Part shown: in pieces, positions 49,646 through 58,061 of the stretch
Layout: each line of letters opens with the position of its first letter
Position numbering within the stretch: position 1 is the stretch's first letter
Source: Deltaproteobacteria bacterium
GTDB taxonomy: Bacteria > UBA10199 > JACPAL01 > JAHFST01
Assembly (NCBI GenBank): GCA_023265625.1
Contig: JAHFST010000002.1
Span: 62,001 to 126,000 of the forward strand
Reading direction: 5' to 3'
DNA: 64,000 nucleotides
Notes under the pieces: generated by a model
The model's database searches: none
Told to the model about the DNA's origin: nothing
The model's input: only the letters and a program-made list of their open reading frames with translations
Made by a program: the position numbers and the translations under genes

Positions 49646-52318
49646 ATGGAAGAAACCCGTCTTAATCCAGATGCCATATTAGCACGCATCGTCAGCGCGG
49701 AAAGTAAAAGCAAGCGAGGACGTTTTCGTCTTTTTTTCGGCATGGCGGCTGGAGTTGGCAAAACCTACGAGATGCTCAAAGCGGCCCATGAACGCCTTAA
49801 AGAGGGAGTGGATGTCTGGATCGGTGTAATTGAGACCCATAGTCGGCCTGAAACAGAAAAACTGATTGAAGGCATCCCCATTATCCCTAAGAAAAAAATT
49901 GAGTATAGAGGCACCATCCAAGAAGAAATGGATCTGGACGCCATTTTGGAAAAGAAGCCCCAGCTTGTCCTAGTGGATGAACTTGCCCACACCAACATCC
50001 CTGGAACCCGCCATGAGAAACGCTACCAAGACGTCATCGAGATTCTTGAAGCAGGCATTGACGTATATTCCACCATGAATGTGCAACATTTGGAAAGCCG
50101 ATCGGATATCGTCGCTCTGATCACAGCGGTGAACGTTAGAGAAACCGTACCCGATTCCATTCTCGACCTCGCTGACCAGATCGAGGTCATCGATATCACC
50201 CCCAACGAGCTTCTGAACCGACTCAAAGAAGGAAAGGTCTATCCCGGAAGAAAGACCGAACAGGCGCTTCAATACTTCTTTCAAGAGGGCAATTTAAGCG
50301 CTCTCCGGGAAATCGCCTTAAGAGTGACCGCGGACAAGGTGGAAAGGGATATGAGAGATTCCCGCTCCACCGATATATCTATCAGCGGTGGTTCTGAGAA
50401 GCTGCTTGTCGCCATTAGCCACAGTCCGTTTTCTGAAAAGCTGATCCGAACAGCTAGAAGAATCGTTGAAGATTTGGAAATGCCCTGGGTGGCCGTGCAT
50501 GTGGACACAGAAAAGGTATTAAGCTCCGAGGACCATAACCAACTTGTTAAAAACCTCGACCTCGCAAAAGAAATGGGGGCGGAAACCGTCACCCTTCATG
50601 GAACCGATATCGCGGAAGCGATCAGCCGTTACGTCAAAGAGCATAAAGTGGTTCAAGTGATCTTGGGGCGACCGCATCATCGCGGAGGATGGTGGTCAAA
50701 GCCAGCGCGCTATATCGAAGAACTGATCAAAAAAAATCCGGATGTCGATATCACTATTTTAAAACAACCAAAAGACGAATTACGAAAAGACCGGAAAAAA
50801 GTGAAATTTAAATTCGAGTTTCGTATCACGGGTTTTGCAAAAGCGACCTTTTGGGTTTTGGCAACAGCCGTGGTCAATCATTTTCTGGATGCTTATATCG
50901 GATACAGGGCCGTCGGTTTTTTATTCCTGCTGCTTGTGGTTGTGTTGAGCCTTTTTCTTCCCTTCACATCCGTACTGATCGCGGCCACATTCTCGGCCCT
51001 TATCTGGAATTATTTTTTCATTCCTCCCCAGGGAACATTCTCCATCAACGCCCCGGAAGACGCGATGATGTTTTTAGCCTATTTTGTCATTGCCTGCACA
51101 AGCGGATTCCTCACTTTTCAAGTCAAAAGGAACCAGAAGATTCTTAAGGACCGGGAGGAAAAGACCCAGGCTCTTTATGACATTTTAAAGTCAATGACCC
51201 TGGTGCAAGGCACGAAACCTTTGGTGGATCTTGCTCTGGTGAAAATAGAAAATATCTTCAATGCCGAGTGTTGTATCCTGCTGACGCGGGAGGAGAAGCT
51301 GTCACCTCAGCCCGATTTTGGTAAATTGGTTCTGACTGAAAATGACCATGCCGTTGCCGCATGGAGTTACGCTCACGGCCGCAAGGCGGGCTGGTCCACC
51401 GACACTCTTCCTCTTTCTCAGGTCCTGTGCCTGGCACTCAAATCGGGTGAGGTCAAATTCGGTGTTCTTATCTTAAAGCCGAAGATTGATAAAAAGCTAA
51501 ATCCGGAACAGGAAAATCTCCTCATCAGCATCGCCAATCAGATCGGCATTGTTCTGGCAAAACAGAAATATGACGAAGAAAACAGGGAAGCTAAATTATT
51601 TAAGGAGTCGGAGAAGCTTCACCAGACTCTCCTCAACTGCGTTTCTCATGAACTCCGCACTCCTTTAACATCTATCATGGGAGCGGCAACGGCACTGCAG
51701 TCGCAAGTGAAAAACGATAAAACATCTTCGCCTCTTCGGGTTCTTTCCGAGGAGATTGTCTCCGCCTCGGAAAGACTCAACCACGTATTTGAAAATCTCC
51801 TGGATGTAACCCGGCTTGAGGCGGGCGCGGTAAAGCTCAAACAGGAGTGGTTTGATCTTTCGGAGCTTGTGCGCTTCGTCATGGATCGACAAAAGAGGCT
51901 CCTTGCCAATCATGAAATCAAACTGCATATCCCCGCCGAGTCTCTTTATTTTTTCGGTGATTTTGATCTCCTGGCCCATGCGGTATCAAACCTTCTTTTG
52001 AACGCCGCAAATTACTCTCCACAAAAGAGCACCATTGTCGTAAACGTCAGGAAAATGAACAAGGAATTGATGATCGAAATATCAGACCAAGGCCCCGGAA
52101 TTCCCGAAGCGCATATCTCTCATATTTTTGAGAAATTCTACCGTTTACCTGGCACCCCTACTGGCGGATTGGGCTTGGGTCTTTCAATTACCAAAAACCT
52201 GATCGAGCTCCAGGGTGGTAAGATTGAAGTCAGGAACAACGCGGGAGGCGGAACAACTTTTACGGTGATCCTCCCGCATGTGGATCCGCCCCCACAGATT
52301 CAGGAGCCTATTTCGTGA
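49646..52318 (+). CDS. kdpD: KdpD, K+-sensing histidine kinase
   Basis: An 890-aa sensor kinase. The N-terminal KdpD domain has Walker A GMAAGVGKTYEMLKAAHERL and VDELAHTNIPGTRHEKRYQD. A Usp domain follows (about 248-375), then four membrane helices, a GAF-like region, and the kinase with phospho-acceptor His668 (VSHELRTPLTSIMG) and GGLGLGLSITKNLIELQGGK. It phosphorylates KdpE when K+ is scarce. It overlaps kdpE by 4 nt (GTGA). The EIIA-Ntr gene at the operon end is a likely partner. Confidence 0.97.
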   Translation: MEETRLNPDAILARIVSAESKSKRGRFRLFFGMAAGVGKTYEMLKAAHERLKEGVDVWIGVIETHSRPETEKLIEGIPIIPKKKIEYRGTIQEEMDLDAILEKKPQLVLVDELAHTNIPGTRHEKRYQDVIEILEAGIDVYSTMNVQHLESRSDIVALITAVNVRETVPDSILDLADQIEVIDITPNELLNRLKEGKVYPGRKTEQALQYFFQEGNLSALREIALRVTADKVERDMRDSRSTDISISGGSEKLLVAISHSPFSEKLIRTARRIVEDLEMPWVAVHVDTEKVLSSEDHNQLVKNLDLAKEMGAETVTLHGTDIAEAISRYVKEHKVVQVILGRPHHRGGWWSKPARYIEELIKKNPDVDITILKQPKDELRKDRKKVKFKFEFRITGFAKATFWVLATAVVNHFLDAYIGYRAVGFLFLLLVVVLSLFLPFTSVLIAATFSALIWNYFFIPPQGTFSINAPEDAMMFLAYFVIACTSGFLTFQVKRNQKILKDREEKTQALYDILKSMTLVQGTKPLVDLALVKIENIFNAECCILLTREEKLSPQPDFGKLVLTENDHAVAAWSYAHGRKAGWSTDTLPLSQVLCLALKSGEVKFGVLILKPKIDKKLNPEQENLLISIANQIGIVLAKQKYDEENREAKLFKESEKLHQTLLNCVSHELRTPLTSIMGAATALQSQVKNDKTSSPLRVLSEEIVSASERLNHVFENLLDVTRLEAGAVKLKQEWFDLSELVRFVMDRQKRLLANHEIKLHIPAESLYFFGDFDLLAHAVSNLLLNAANYSPQKSTIVVNVRKMNKELMIEISDQGPGIPEAHISHIFEKFYRLPGTPTGGLGLGLSITKNLIELQGGKIEVRNNAGGGTTFTVILPHVDPPPQIQEPIS

Positions 52319-53007
52319 AACAGAATCGAAAAATTCTTGTGATTGATGATGAAGCCGCTATCCGTAAATTCTTAAGGGTTAGCCTGGAGAACGATGGCTA
52401 TTCGGTTTTCGAAGCAGCCACCGGAAAAGACGGCATCCGCGAATGCACCGCTTCAAGACCTGATCTTGTTATTCTAGACCTTGGGCTTCCGGATATGGAT
52501 GGACACGAGGTGATCCGTAAAGTTCGTGAATGGTCCAAGGTACCGATTATCGTGCTTACCGTTAAAGAAGACGAGGAGAGTAAGGTAAAGGTACTGGATG
52601 CCGGAGCGGACGACTATCTCACGAAGCCCTTCAGTGTTCCTGAATTGACAGCCCGGATCCGTGTCGCCGAGCGGCATTCACTTCCGACTAATCTCAATGA
52701 AACCTCCTTCAAATCCGGTCGTCTTGAAGTGGATCTTGCCGGCCGAATCGTGAAGGTATCCGGAAAAGAAACTCATTTGACGGCAACCGAGTACGACATC
52801 TTAAAGCTTTTGATCAAGCATGCTGGCAAAGTGGTCACGCAAAGGCAGATTCTGCAGGAGATCTGGGGGCCTAACTCGGTGGAGCACACTCAATATCTCA
52901 GGGTCTATCTCGGCCATTTAAGGAAAAAAATCGAGTCCGATTCGAACTCCGAAAAACTTATCATCACCGAACCCGGTGTTGGATACCGATTATTAATTCT
53001 GGAATAA
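52315..53007 (+). CDS. kdpE: KdpE, response regulator of kdp
   Basis: A 230-aa OmpR-type regulator. The receiver has the acidic pair at 11-12, Asp55 in LVILDLGLPDMDG and LTKPFSV. The winged-helix domain has HLTATEYDILKLLIKHAGKV and YLRVYLGHLRKKIE. Phosphorylated KdpE activates the kdp promoter, which should lie before the 57-aa leader gene. The start is GTG, overlapping kdpD. Confidence 0.96.
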   Translation: MKQNRKILVIDDEAAIRKFLRVSLENDGYSVFEAATGKDGIRECTASRPDLVILDLGLPDMDGHEVIRKVREWSKVPIIVLTVKEDEESKVKVLDAGADDYLTKPFSVPELTARIRVAERHSLPTNLNETSFKSGRLEVDLAGRIVKVSGKETHLTATEYDILKLLIKHAGKVVTQRQILQEIWGPNSVEHTQYLRVYLGHLRKKIESDSNSEKLIITEPGVGYRLLILE

Positions 53008-53020
53008 GGAGTTCGATTGG

Positions 53021-53485
53021 ATGAAGATCAAAAAAATTCTTTCTGAAGAGTGTATTTTAGACAACCTTAAGGCTACCTCGAAGTATGAAGTGATTGCCGA
53101 ACTTGCCGCCCCTCTTATTCAAAAATATAAGGATCTGGATCCCGAAGAAGTGGTCAAGGTTCTCCTTGATCGGGAAGAGCTCGGGAGCACTGGCATTGGC
53201 GAGGGTGTCGCTATTCCTCATGGGAAGTTGAAATCCTCTCAACAGGTCATTGCCGTATTCGGTCGCAGTATCACGGGGGTTCCTTTTAATTGCCATGATG
53301 ATAAACTTGCACATTTCTTTTTAGTTCTTCTCGCTCCCGAAAGCATGACGGGTCATCATCTACAAATTCTTGCCCGCCTCTCGAAAATTTTTAAGGGGTC
53401 TCATTTTCGGAGCAAACTTTTGAAGGCTAAGACAGCATTAGAGATTTACGATAACATTATCACCGAAGATGAAAAGCTGTTGTGA
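53021..53485 (+). CDS. PTS EIIA-Ntr (PtsN-like) protein
   Basis: A 154-aa EIIA of the nitrogen-type phosphotransferase system. It has the active His67 in GEGVAIPHGKLKSS, FGRSITGVPFNCHDDKLAHF and FLVLLAPESMTGHHLQILA. In E. coli, dephosphorylated EIIA-Ntr binds KdpD and raises kdp expression. Its place as last gene of this kdp operon suggests that it is a dedicated modulator. No EI-Ntr or NPr gene is present, so the host would have to supply phosphate. Its stop lies 4 bp from the remnant terminase stop. Confidence 0.92.
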   Translation: MKIKKILSEECILDNLKATSKYEVIAELAAPLIQKYKDLDPEEVVKVLLDREELGSTGIGEGVAIPHGKLKSSQQVIAVFGRSITGVPFNCHDDKLAHFFLVLLAPESMTGHHLQILARLSKIFKGSHFRSKLLKAKTALEIYDNIITEDEKLL

Positions 53486-53489
53486 GATC

Positions 53490-53640
53490 TCATCCCAGCC
53501 AAACCGGGTAGTCTCTCTCTTGCACTATTTGATGCACGTATCTTCCGATCCCCAGAGCGATCACCAGGTCATTATGTTTGCCGCTCCGGATCTCGACGTA
53601 GTTTGGAAAGTGGATTTCCGTATCGGGGAATGGTAGGACC
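53490..53640 (-). pseudogene. 3' remnant of a second terminase large-subunit gene
   Basis: The minus strand encodes a C-terminus SGKHNDLVIALGIGRYV followed by YPVWLG and a TGA stop. The intact terminase gene ends SGKHDDLVIALGIGRYV followed by WPVWLG and TGA. DNA around the stop is also alike (GGATGAGAT in both). Upstream of the match the remnant continues for about 20 residues (LPFPDTEIHFPNYVEIR) that differ from the intact copy. The rest of the gene is gone; the frame then runs antisense into the RegB-like start. Confidence 0.85.
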
Positions 53641-53649
53641 CGGACCAGG

Positions 53650-54903
53650 ATGTCCGTCACCGACGAAAAACTCAAAAACCTGATTTGGCTTCGCTGGATA
53701 GCTTTCGTGGCGATTCTTCTCGTGTTGTCCGGTGCGAGATGGATTGCAGGCGTGTTCCCGATTAATCCCATCAGCTTCTGGATGACCGCCGCCTACGGTT
53801 TTTCCAATCTGCTCCTTGTTGTCGTTAGCAAGAAAATCACGCACCGCTTCATGGACCTCATTCTCCTTGTGGTTCTTTTATTGGACACTGCTTTTCTCAC
53901 AGCGCTTCTCGAGTTAAACGGTGGATCCAATAATCCGTTTTCCATCCTGTTCCTTGCCATCGCCAGTGTTGGGGCACTGCTATTGTCCTCGCGGTCCATG
54001 ATGCTGTTGATTCTAACGAGTCTAATCGGTCTCTGGATTGTCTATTCCGAGGTGCCCAGATCAACGGAGCACATGCACCACATGGCCAGTTACCCATTCC
54101 ATCTGAAAGGTATGTGGCTTGCAAATTCACTCGGTGTCCTCCTGGTGTGTGGGTGGATACACTATCTTCGGCGTATGAACGAACGAATGGCTACGCGCCA
54201 CGAGAAGACGCAGAAGATTCTTGCGGATATAGAACGTGTCGAATCGATGGGACGTGTTGTGGCCCAAGCCGCCCACCAGATGAACACTCCTCTGGGCACC
54301 TTACAGCTTGGGCTTTCAGAGATTGGGGATAAGCAGAACCCCGTTCCCCCAGTGGAACACGATCGTTGGATTACTGACATGCAGCATGCTGTGGATCAGA
54401 TTACCAACATCATTTCACGAATCAGACCCGAATTAAAACCTACAGATGAGTCCGACACTGAGTCAGTTGATTTTGACGGCTTGATTAAAGAATGGGTGTC
54501 CCACTGGGCCAAGCCCCGAAAAATCGACATAACTGTTGAATGCCATCATCAGCCGTTTCAAGTCTCCGCCATGTTTGTAACAGAGGACGTCGGAGGTGTT
54601 TTGACATCTCTTTTGGATAATGCTTTTGACGCCATCAACGGGGGCCAAGCAAGAATCGGCATCCAAATCTCAGAAACCAACGAATTTTTGGAAGTCTCCG
54701 TTGATGACTCCGGAATGGGCATGGATGATGAGACCAGGAAGCACGCGTTGGATCCCCTGTTTACCACAAAATCAAAAGGCACTGGGCTTGGCTTGTATGT
54801 TTGCCATCAGGTTGCGAGAAAATATGATGGTGAGGTCCGGATTGAATCCGAGCTTGGCAAAGGAACACGAGTTTCAATCACTTTCAGGAAAGATAAATTG
54901 TGA
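53650..54903 (+). CDS. RegB/PrrB/ActS-like redox sensor kinase
   Basis: A 417-aa membrane kinase with about six N-terminal helices. The loop GGSNNPF (residues 91-97) matches the quinone-binding heptad of RegB. The kinase part has His209 in AAHQMNTPLGTL, DNAFDAINGG, DDSGMGMDDE and KSKGTGLGLYVCHQVARKYD. RegB-type kinases read the quinone pool and control respiration and electron-transport genes. It overlaps the RegA-like gene by 4 nt. Its upstream DNA is the terminase remnant, so it may lack its own native promoter. Confidence 0.9.
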   Translation: MSVTDEKLKNLIWLRWIAFVAILLVLSGARWIAGVFPINPISFWMTAAYGFSNLLLVVVSKKITHRFMDLILLVVLLLDTAFLTALLELNGGSNNPFSILFLAIASVGALLLSSRSMMLLILTSLIGLWIVYSEVPRSTEHMHHMASYPFHLKGMWLANSLGVLLVCGWIHYLRRMNERMATRHEKTQKILADIERVESMGRVVAQAAHQMNTPLGTLQLGLSEIGDKQNPVPPVEHDRWITDMQHAVDQITNIISRIRPELKPTDESDTESVDFDGLIKEWVSHWAKPRKIDITVECHHQPFQVSAMFVTEDVGGVLTSLLDNAFDAINGGQARIGIQISETNEFLEVSVDDSGMGMDDETRKHALDPLFTTKSKGTGLGLYVCHQVARKYDGEVRIESELGKGTRVSITFRKDKL

Positions 54904-55397
54904 AAAAACTTCTCGTCATTGAAGATGATGCAACATTCGCCACAGGCCTCGTCCGTTCGCTATCGAGGCGCGGTTATTCCTGTGCTATCGCCGGCACGAT
55001 TGCAGAGGCGCGTGAACTTGCCGAATCATTCCATCCTGAGCATATCTTGCTGGATCTGAACCTCGGAAAGGAAAACACTCAGAGCTTCATCCCCACATTG
55101 CGCACCTTGTGTCCGACGGCCTCGATCGTTGTCTTGACCGGTTACGGAACTATCCCGTCCGCAGTAGCAGCTATCAAGGATGGTGCGGACTCCTATCTCA
55201 CCAAACCGGCTACCCCCGAATCTATCGAACGGGCCGTGTCCGAGAGAAAACCAGCCTCCAACCATACCCCTTTGTGGGATATGGAAAATGAACACATCAT
55301 CAAGGTCTTGAGCGAATGCGGGGGCAATATTTCCCAGGCAGCCAAAAAGTTGGGATTGCATCGTCGCACATTACAACGACGGCTCAAAAAAACCTAA
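54900..55397 (+). CDS. RegA/PrrA/ActR-like response regulator
   Basis: A 165-aa regulator with receiver Asp52 (ILLDLNLG), LTGYGTIPSAVAAIKDGADS and YLTKP, plus a C-terminal Fis-type helix-turn-helix (GGNISQAAKKLGLHRRTLQR). This short two-domain build without an AAA+ part is typical of RegA. It starts at GTG within the kinase stop. It probably controls the three envelope genes downstream; a GC-rich palindrome lies just past its stop. Confidence 0.92.
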   Translation: MKKLLVIEDDATFATGLVRSLSRRGYSCAIAGTIAEARELAESFHPEHILLDLNLGKENTQSFIPTLRTLCPTASIVVLTGYGTIPSAVAAIKDGADSYLTKPATPESIERAVSERKPASNHTPLWDMENEHIIKVLSECGGNISQAAKKLGLHRRTLQRRLKKT

Positions 55398-55403
55398 ACT
55401 GAC

Positions 55404-55420
55404 TGCGGCAAGTCGCCGCA
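55404..55420. promoter_or_regulatory. GC-rich palindrome, possible RegA-type site
   Basis: TGCGGC-AAGTC-GCCGCA is a perfect inverted repeat between the RegA-like gene and the outer-membrane protein gene, 55 bp before its ATG. RegA-family regulators bind GC-rich half-sites of the GCGRC/GNCGC kind, so autoregulated control of the downstream genes is possible. Confidence 0.4.
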
Positions 55421-55475
55421 CCGCGCGACCTTTCACCTAATTGTCATTATTCGCACAGCGAAATAGAGCACGCAT

Positions 55476-56327
55476 ATGCGATTTCTATATGTATCGGTGT
55501 GTGTCACGATCTTGAGTTTTAATTTTTGGATCCAGCCTATTTTTGCCCATCATGTTGTTGGGCACGGTGGCGTGACAACGAGTTCCTTCAATCCTTATTC
55601 ATCACAGTCACGGCCACCGGAGACATTTCTTGATTTCAACTTCAACGTTGATCATCTGGACGGAGGATTGGGCTATGTTCTTACCTATCAGTTCGCTGGT
55701 GAATATTCCGTAACCCGAAGGATCAGCGTGGGAGGTCGTATTCCCGTCCTGTCAGTCAGGGAACAATTTCTCCCGCACACCGATGGCATTGGCGATGTCG
55801 CCATTTTCTTCAAAGGGCTCGTAGGAGAATGGCCTTTGTATCGGACATTTTTGAATATGGGTACGGAGATTTCATTCCCTACCGGAAGCGAAACCAGGGG
55901 AACAGGCACGGGAGATGTCATATTTTCTCCTTATCTTACAGTGTCCAAGGGTTTTCGGCCCTTTTCCATTCTATTCTCCGTCGGTTCTACATTAGCCGCA
56001 GCGGATCAGATTCGGCCATCTATTGACTATGGGGCGTCTCTCATTGTGCCTGTGGCGAAAGGTTCATTACCTGTGGATGCCTTTTTGTCGTTTCAAGGTT
56101 CAACGGCAACCTCGAGCAAGACATTTGTCAATGGTTCCACCAAAGCTTATTTAAAACCAGCCGTCACATTCCATCTCAAACCAAAATTGCTGGCAACGCT
56201 GGGAGCTAAAATCTCAATAATTGACACGTTAAGAGTTAAACCCGGAATCGCATTATCCCGCCAATCGACGGCTCCCTTGAGTGACGTCGATGTGGGGTGC
56301 GTATTCGATATCAACTATTCATTTTAG
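55476..56327 (+). CDS. Outer-membrane beta-barrel protein
   Basis: A 283-aa exported protein with a signal peptide ending near PIFAHH. Many amphipathic strands follow (YVLTYQFAGEYSVTRRISVG, TFLNMGTEISFPTGS) and it ends with a terminal aromatic residue (NINYSF-like end, actual DINYSF), as barrels do. It resembles transporter-like outer-membrane proteins (PF13557-type). The His-rich start (HHVVGHGG) could bind metal. The substrate is unknown. It is the first of three envelope genes after the RegBA pair. Confidence 0.75.
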   Translation: MRFLYVSVCVTILSFNFWIQPIFAHHVVGHGGVTTSSFNPYSSQSRPPETFLDFNFNVDHLDGGLGYVLTYQFAGEYSVTRRISVGGRIPVLSVREQFLPHTDGIGDVAIFFKGLVGEWPLYRTFLNMGTEISFPTGSETRGTGTGDVIFSPYLTVSKGFRPFSILFSVGSTLAAADQIRPSIDYGASLIVPVAKGSLPVDAFLSFQGSTATSSKTFVNGSTKAYLKPAVTFHLKPKLLATLGAKISIIDTLRVKPGIALSRQSTAPLSDVDVGCVFDINYSF

Positions 56328-56336
56328 GAGGAAAAT

Positions 56337-57182
56337 ATGGGCAAAAAACTACAATCCATCATGGTCTCGCTATCGCTGGCATTTCTCGCTGCCTGCAATA
56401 ACGGATCCCTCTTCGAGGGAAATCCCGCTGGCAGCATCAATCCACCAGAGGGAAAACTCTTTGCGCAGGTACGAGTCGAAAGTACCCAGGATCTCTCCCA
56501 GAGCTTCATGGGAGGAAAAGACAGAACCAACAATGTGGAAGACGTTTATGAAATTCATGTGGATGAAGCAGCCCTTATTCTGGGACACCTTTCTTTTGAG
56601 ACTTCAATCCCCGAAGAAGCCGCGGCCTTGGGCGTGATCAAATTTCATGCCGGAGAAGATCATTCAGGCGGGGTCGAATCTGTCAGCGGCGAAGAATCGC
56701 ATGATGAGCCGACATCCTGCAATTTTGAAAACACTTTTTCATCTTTCCAACATGTAGATCTCAAGGAAGGTGCCGATTTACCGTGTGTGACTTTAAATGA
56801 AGGCACTTATGCGGGACTAAAACTTTTAATGCAGCATGCATCTGGCGAAGAAGAGGTTCTGGATCTTCCTGAAGGTTCGACAGCATCAATCATCCTTACG
56901 GGAACGGCCAGCAAGGATGGCGTAAACTACCCTTTTCAGGTCCAAGCCGAGGCCGATCAAGAGATGACGGTTGCTGCGGAAACGGAGTTTTCACTTAATG
57001 ACGAAACCCATCACATCACGCTCGGCTTTGACGTAAAGAGTTGGTTTCATGGCGTGGATTTCTCTCAGTTGGAGATGGTGGATGGTGTGGTTGTCTTCAG
57101 CGAAGATCACAATAGCCAGCGCTTTGAACACATGGTTTTTGATCATGTGCCCGGCGCCATGAGTCTTGCCGTGGGTGATTAA
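56337..57182 (+). CDS. Unrecognised lipoprotein
   Basis: A 281-aa lipoprotein: a signal peptide with lipobox LAAC, then an acidic, His-rich body (HAGEDHSGGV, GEESHDEP) and beta-rich segments (ALILGHLSFET, GTYAGLKLLM). The build recalls DUF4382-like lipoproteins, but I am not sure of the family. A GGAGG site precedes the ATG, and it begins 9 nt after the barrel gene. The cluster suggests a shared periplasmic role under RegBA control. Confidence 0.7.
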   Translation: MGKKLQSIMVSLSLAFLAACNNGSLFEGNPAGSINPPEGKLFAQVRVESTQDLSQSFMGGKDRTNNVEDVYEIHVDEAALILGHLSFETSIPEEAAALGVIKFHAGEDHSGGVESVSGEESHDEPTSCNFENTFSSFQHVDLKEGADLPCVTLNEGTYAGLKLLMQHASGEEEVLDLPEGSTASIILTGTASKDGVNYPFQVQAEADQEMTVAAETEFSLNDETHHITLGFDVKSWFHGVDFSQLEMVDGVVVFSEDHNSQRFEHMVFDHVPGAMSLAVGD

Positions 57183-57236
57183 CCGACAAGATCGTATCTC
57201 TCACAGAACGTAGGGCCTTTATTGAGGAACTTCTCT

Positions 57237-58037
57237 ATGAAATACAGATGGGTATTTTTAACGATCTTTCTCATGCTTCCATTAAATATTCTAGCCTATC
57301 CCAACGGCACGCCTCATTACGTGACTGACGTTGCACCTTTCTGCGCTGCCTGTCATTCTTCACTTCAGAGGGAAACGATGCGGGGAATGGGCTCAGGTAT
57401 GGCCGAGGGAGAACTGGCTGTTTACAAACATTTGTTAGCGATTAAAGAACGTCGGGAAGCTTATAAAGGAATGAGCCCGGAGGATTCTAAAAAGCTTCTT
57501 GAGTATGTTCAGATGATTGATCAGCACACGCACGTAAGCTTGGACGCTCCCAGTCAGGCCATGGTTAACGGCGAGGTGGAAGTTATCGCACAGTTTGAAG
57601 GCGGTTCCGGTCCGGTTATCGGTTTGATGCTTCTCGACAACAATCTTCGATGGGAGTCCCGTTCTCTCGCAGCAGATGGTTGGCTAATCCTTGATGCGCC
57701 GAAAGTAATCGGACCGGACGGCAAGACACAGATGAAATTCTTGGATCACCGCACCAAGGGTCTGGCGAAGAACTTGAGTTACGTCATAGTAGATGGAATC
57801 GCAGCGGATCTAGAAAAGAAGACCTTCAGCAGCGGAAGTGTAACCTGGAGATTGAAAGCGCCACGTGATCCGGGGACCTATACCTTAGCAATCGCCATAC
57901 TGTACGGAACTGAAAAAGCGACGGTGCTAGGTCGAGGGCAAACAATGGAAGGAATCGGACAACTTCCTCGCGGAGGATTCGAGGGACATTCCGGAAGAAT
58001 TCTATTTAGCGGGGTACAGACGATTCGAGTGCACTAA
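57237..58037 (+). CDS. Exported protein with one CxxCH haem motif
   Basis: A 266-aa protein with a signal peptide (YRWVFLTIFLMLPLNILAYP), then DVAPFCAACHSSLQRE, a single c-type haem motif soon after the signal. The rest (about 110-266) is beta-rich and Ig-like, with SGSVTWRLKAPRDPGTYTLA. It could be a mono-haem cytochrome tied to a carbohydrate- or copper-type binding domain. I chose ATG 57237 because GAGG lies 9 nt upstream. It ends the redox cargo and converges on the terminase gene. Confidence 0.72.
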   Translation: MKYRWVFLTIFLMLPLNILAYPNGTPHYVTDVAPFCAACHSSLQRETMRGMGSGMAEGELAVYKHLLAIKERREAYKGMSPEDSKKLLEYVQMIDQHTHVSLDAPSQAMVNGEVEVIAQFEGGSGPVIGLMLLDNNLRWESRSLAADGWLILDAPKVIGPDGKTQMKFLDHRTKGLAKNLSYVIVDGIAADLEKKTFSSGSVTWRLKAPRDPGTYTLAIAILYGTEKATVLGRGQTMEGIGQLPRGGFEGHSGRILFSGVQTIRVH

Positions 58038-58061
58038 CTCCGCCTTTGCGAGATGAAAATC

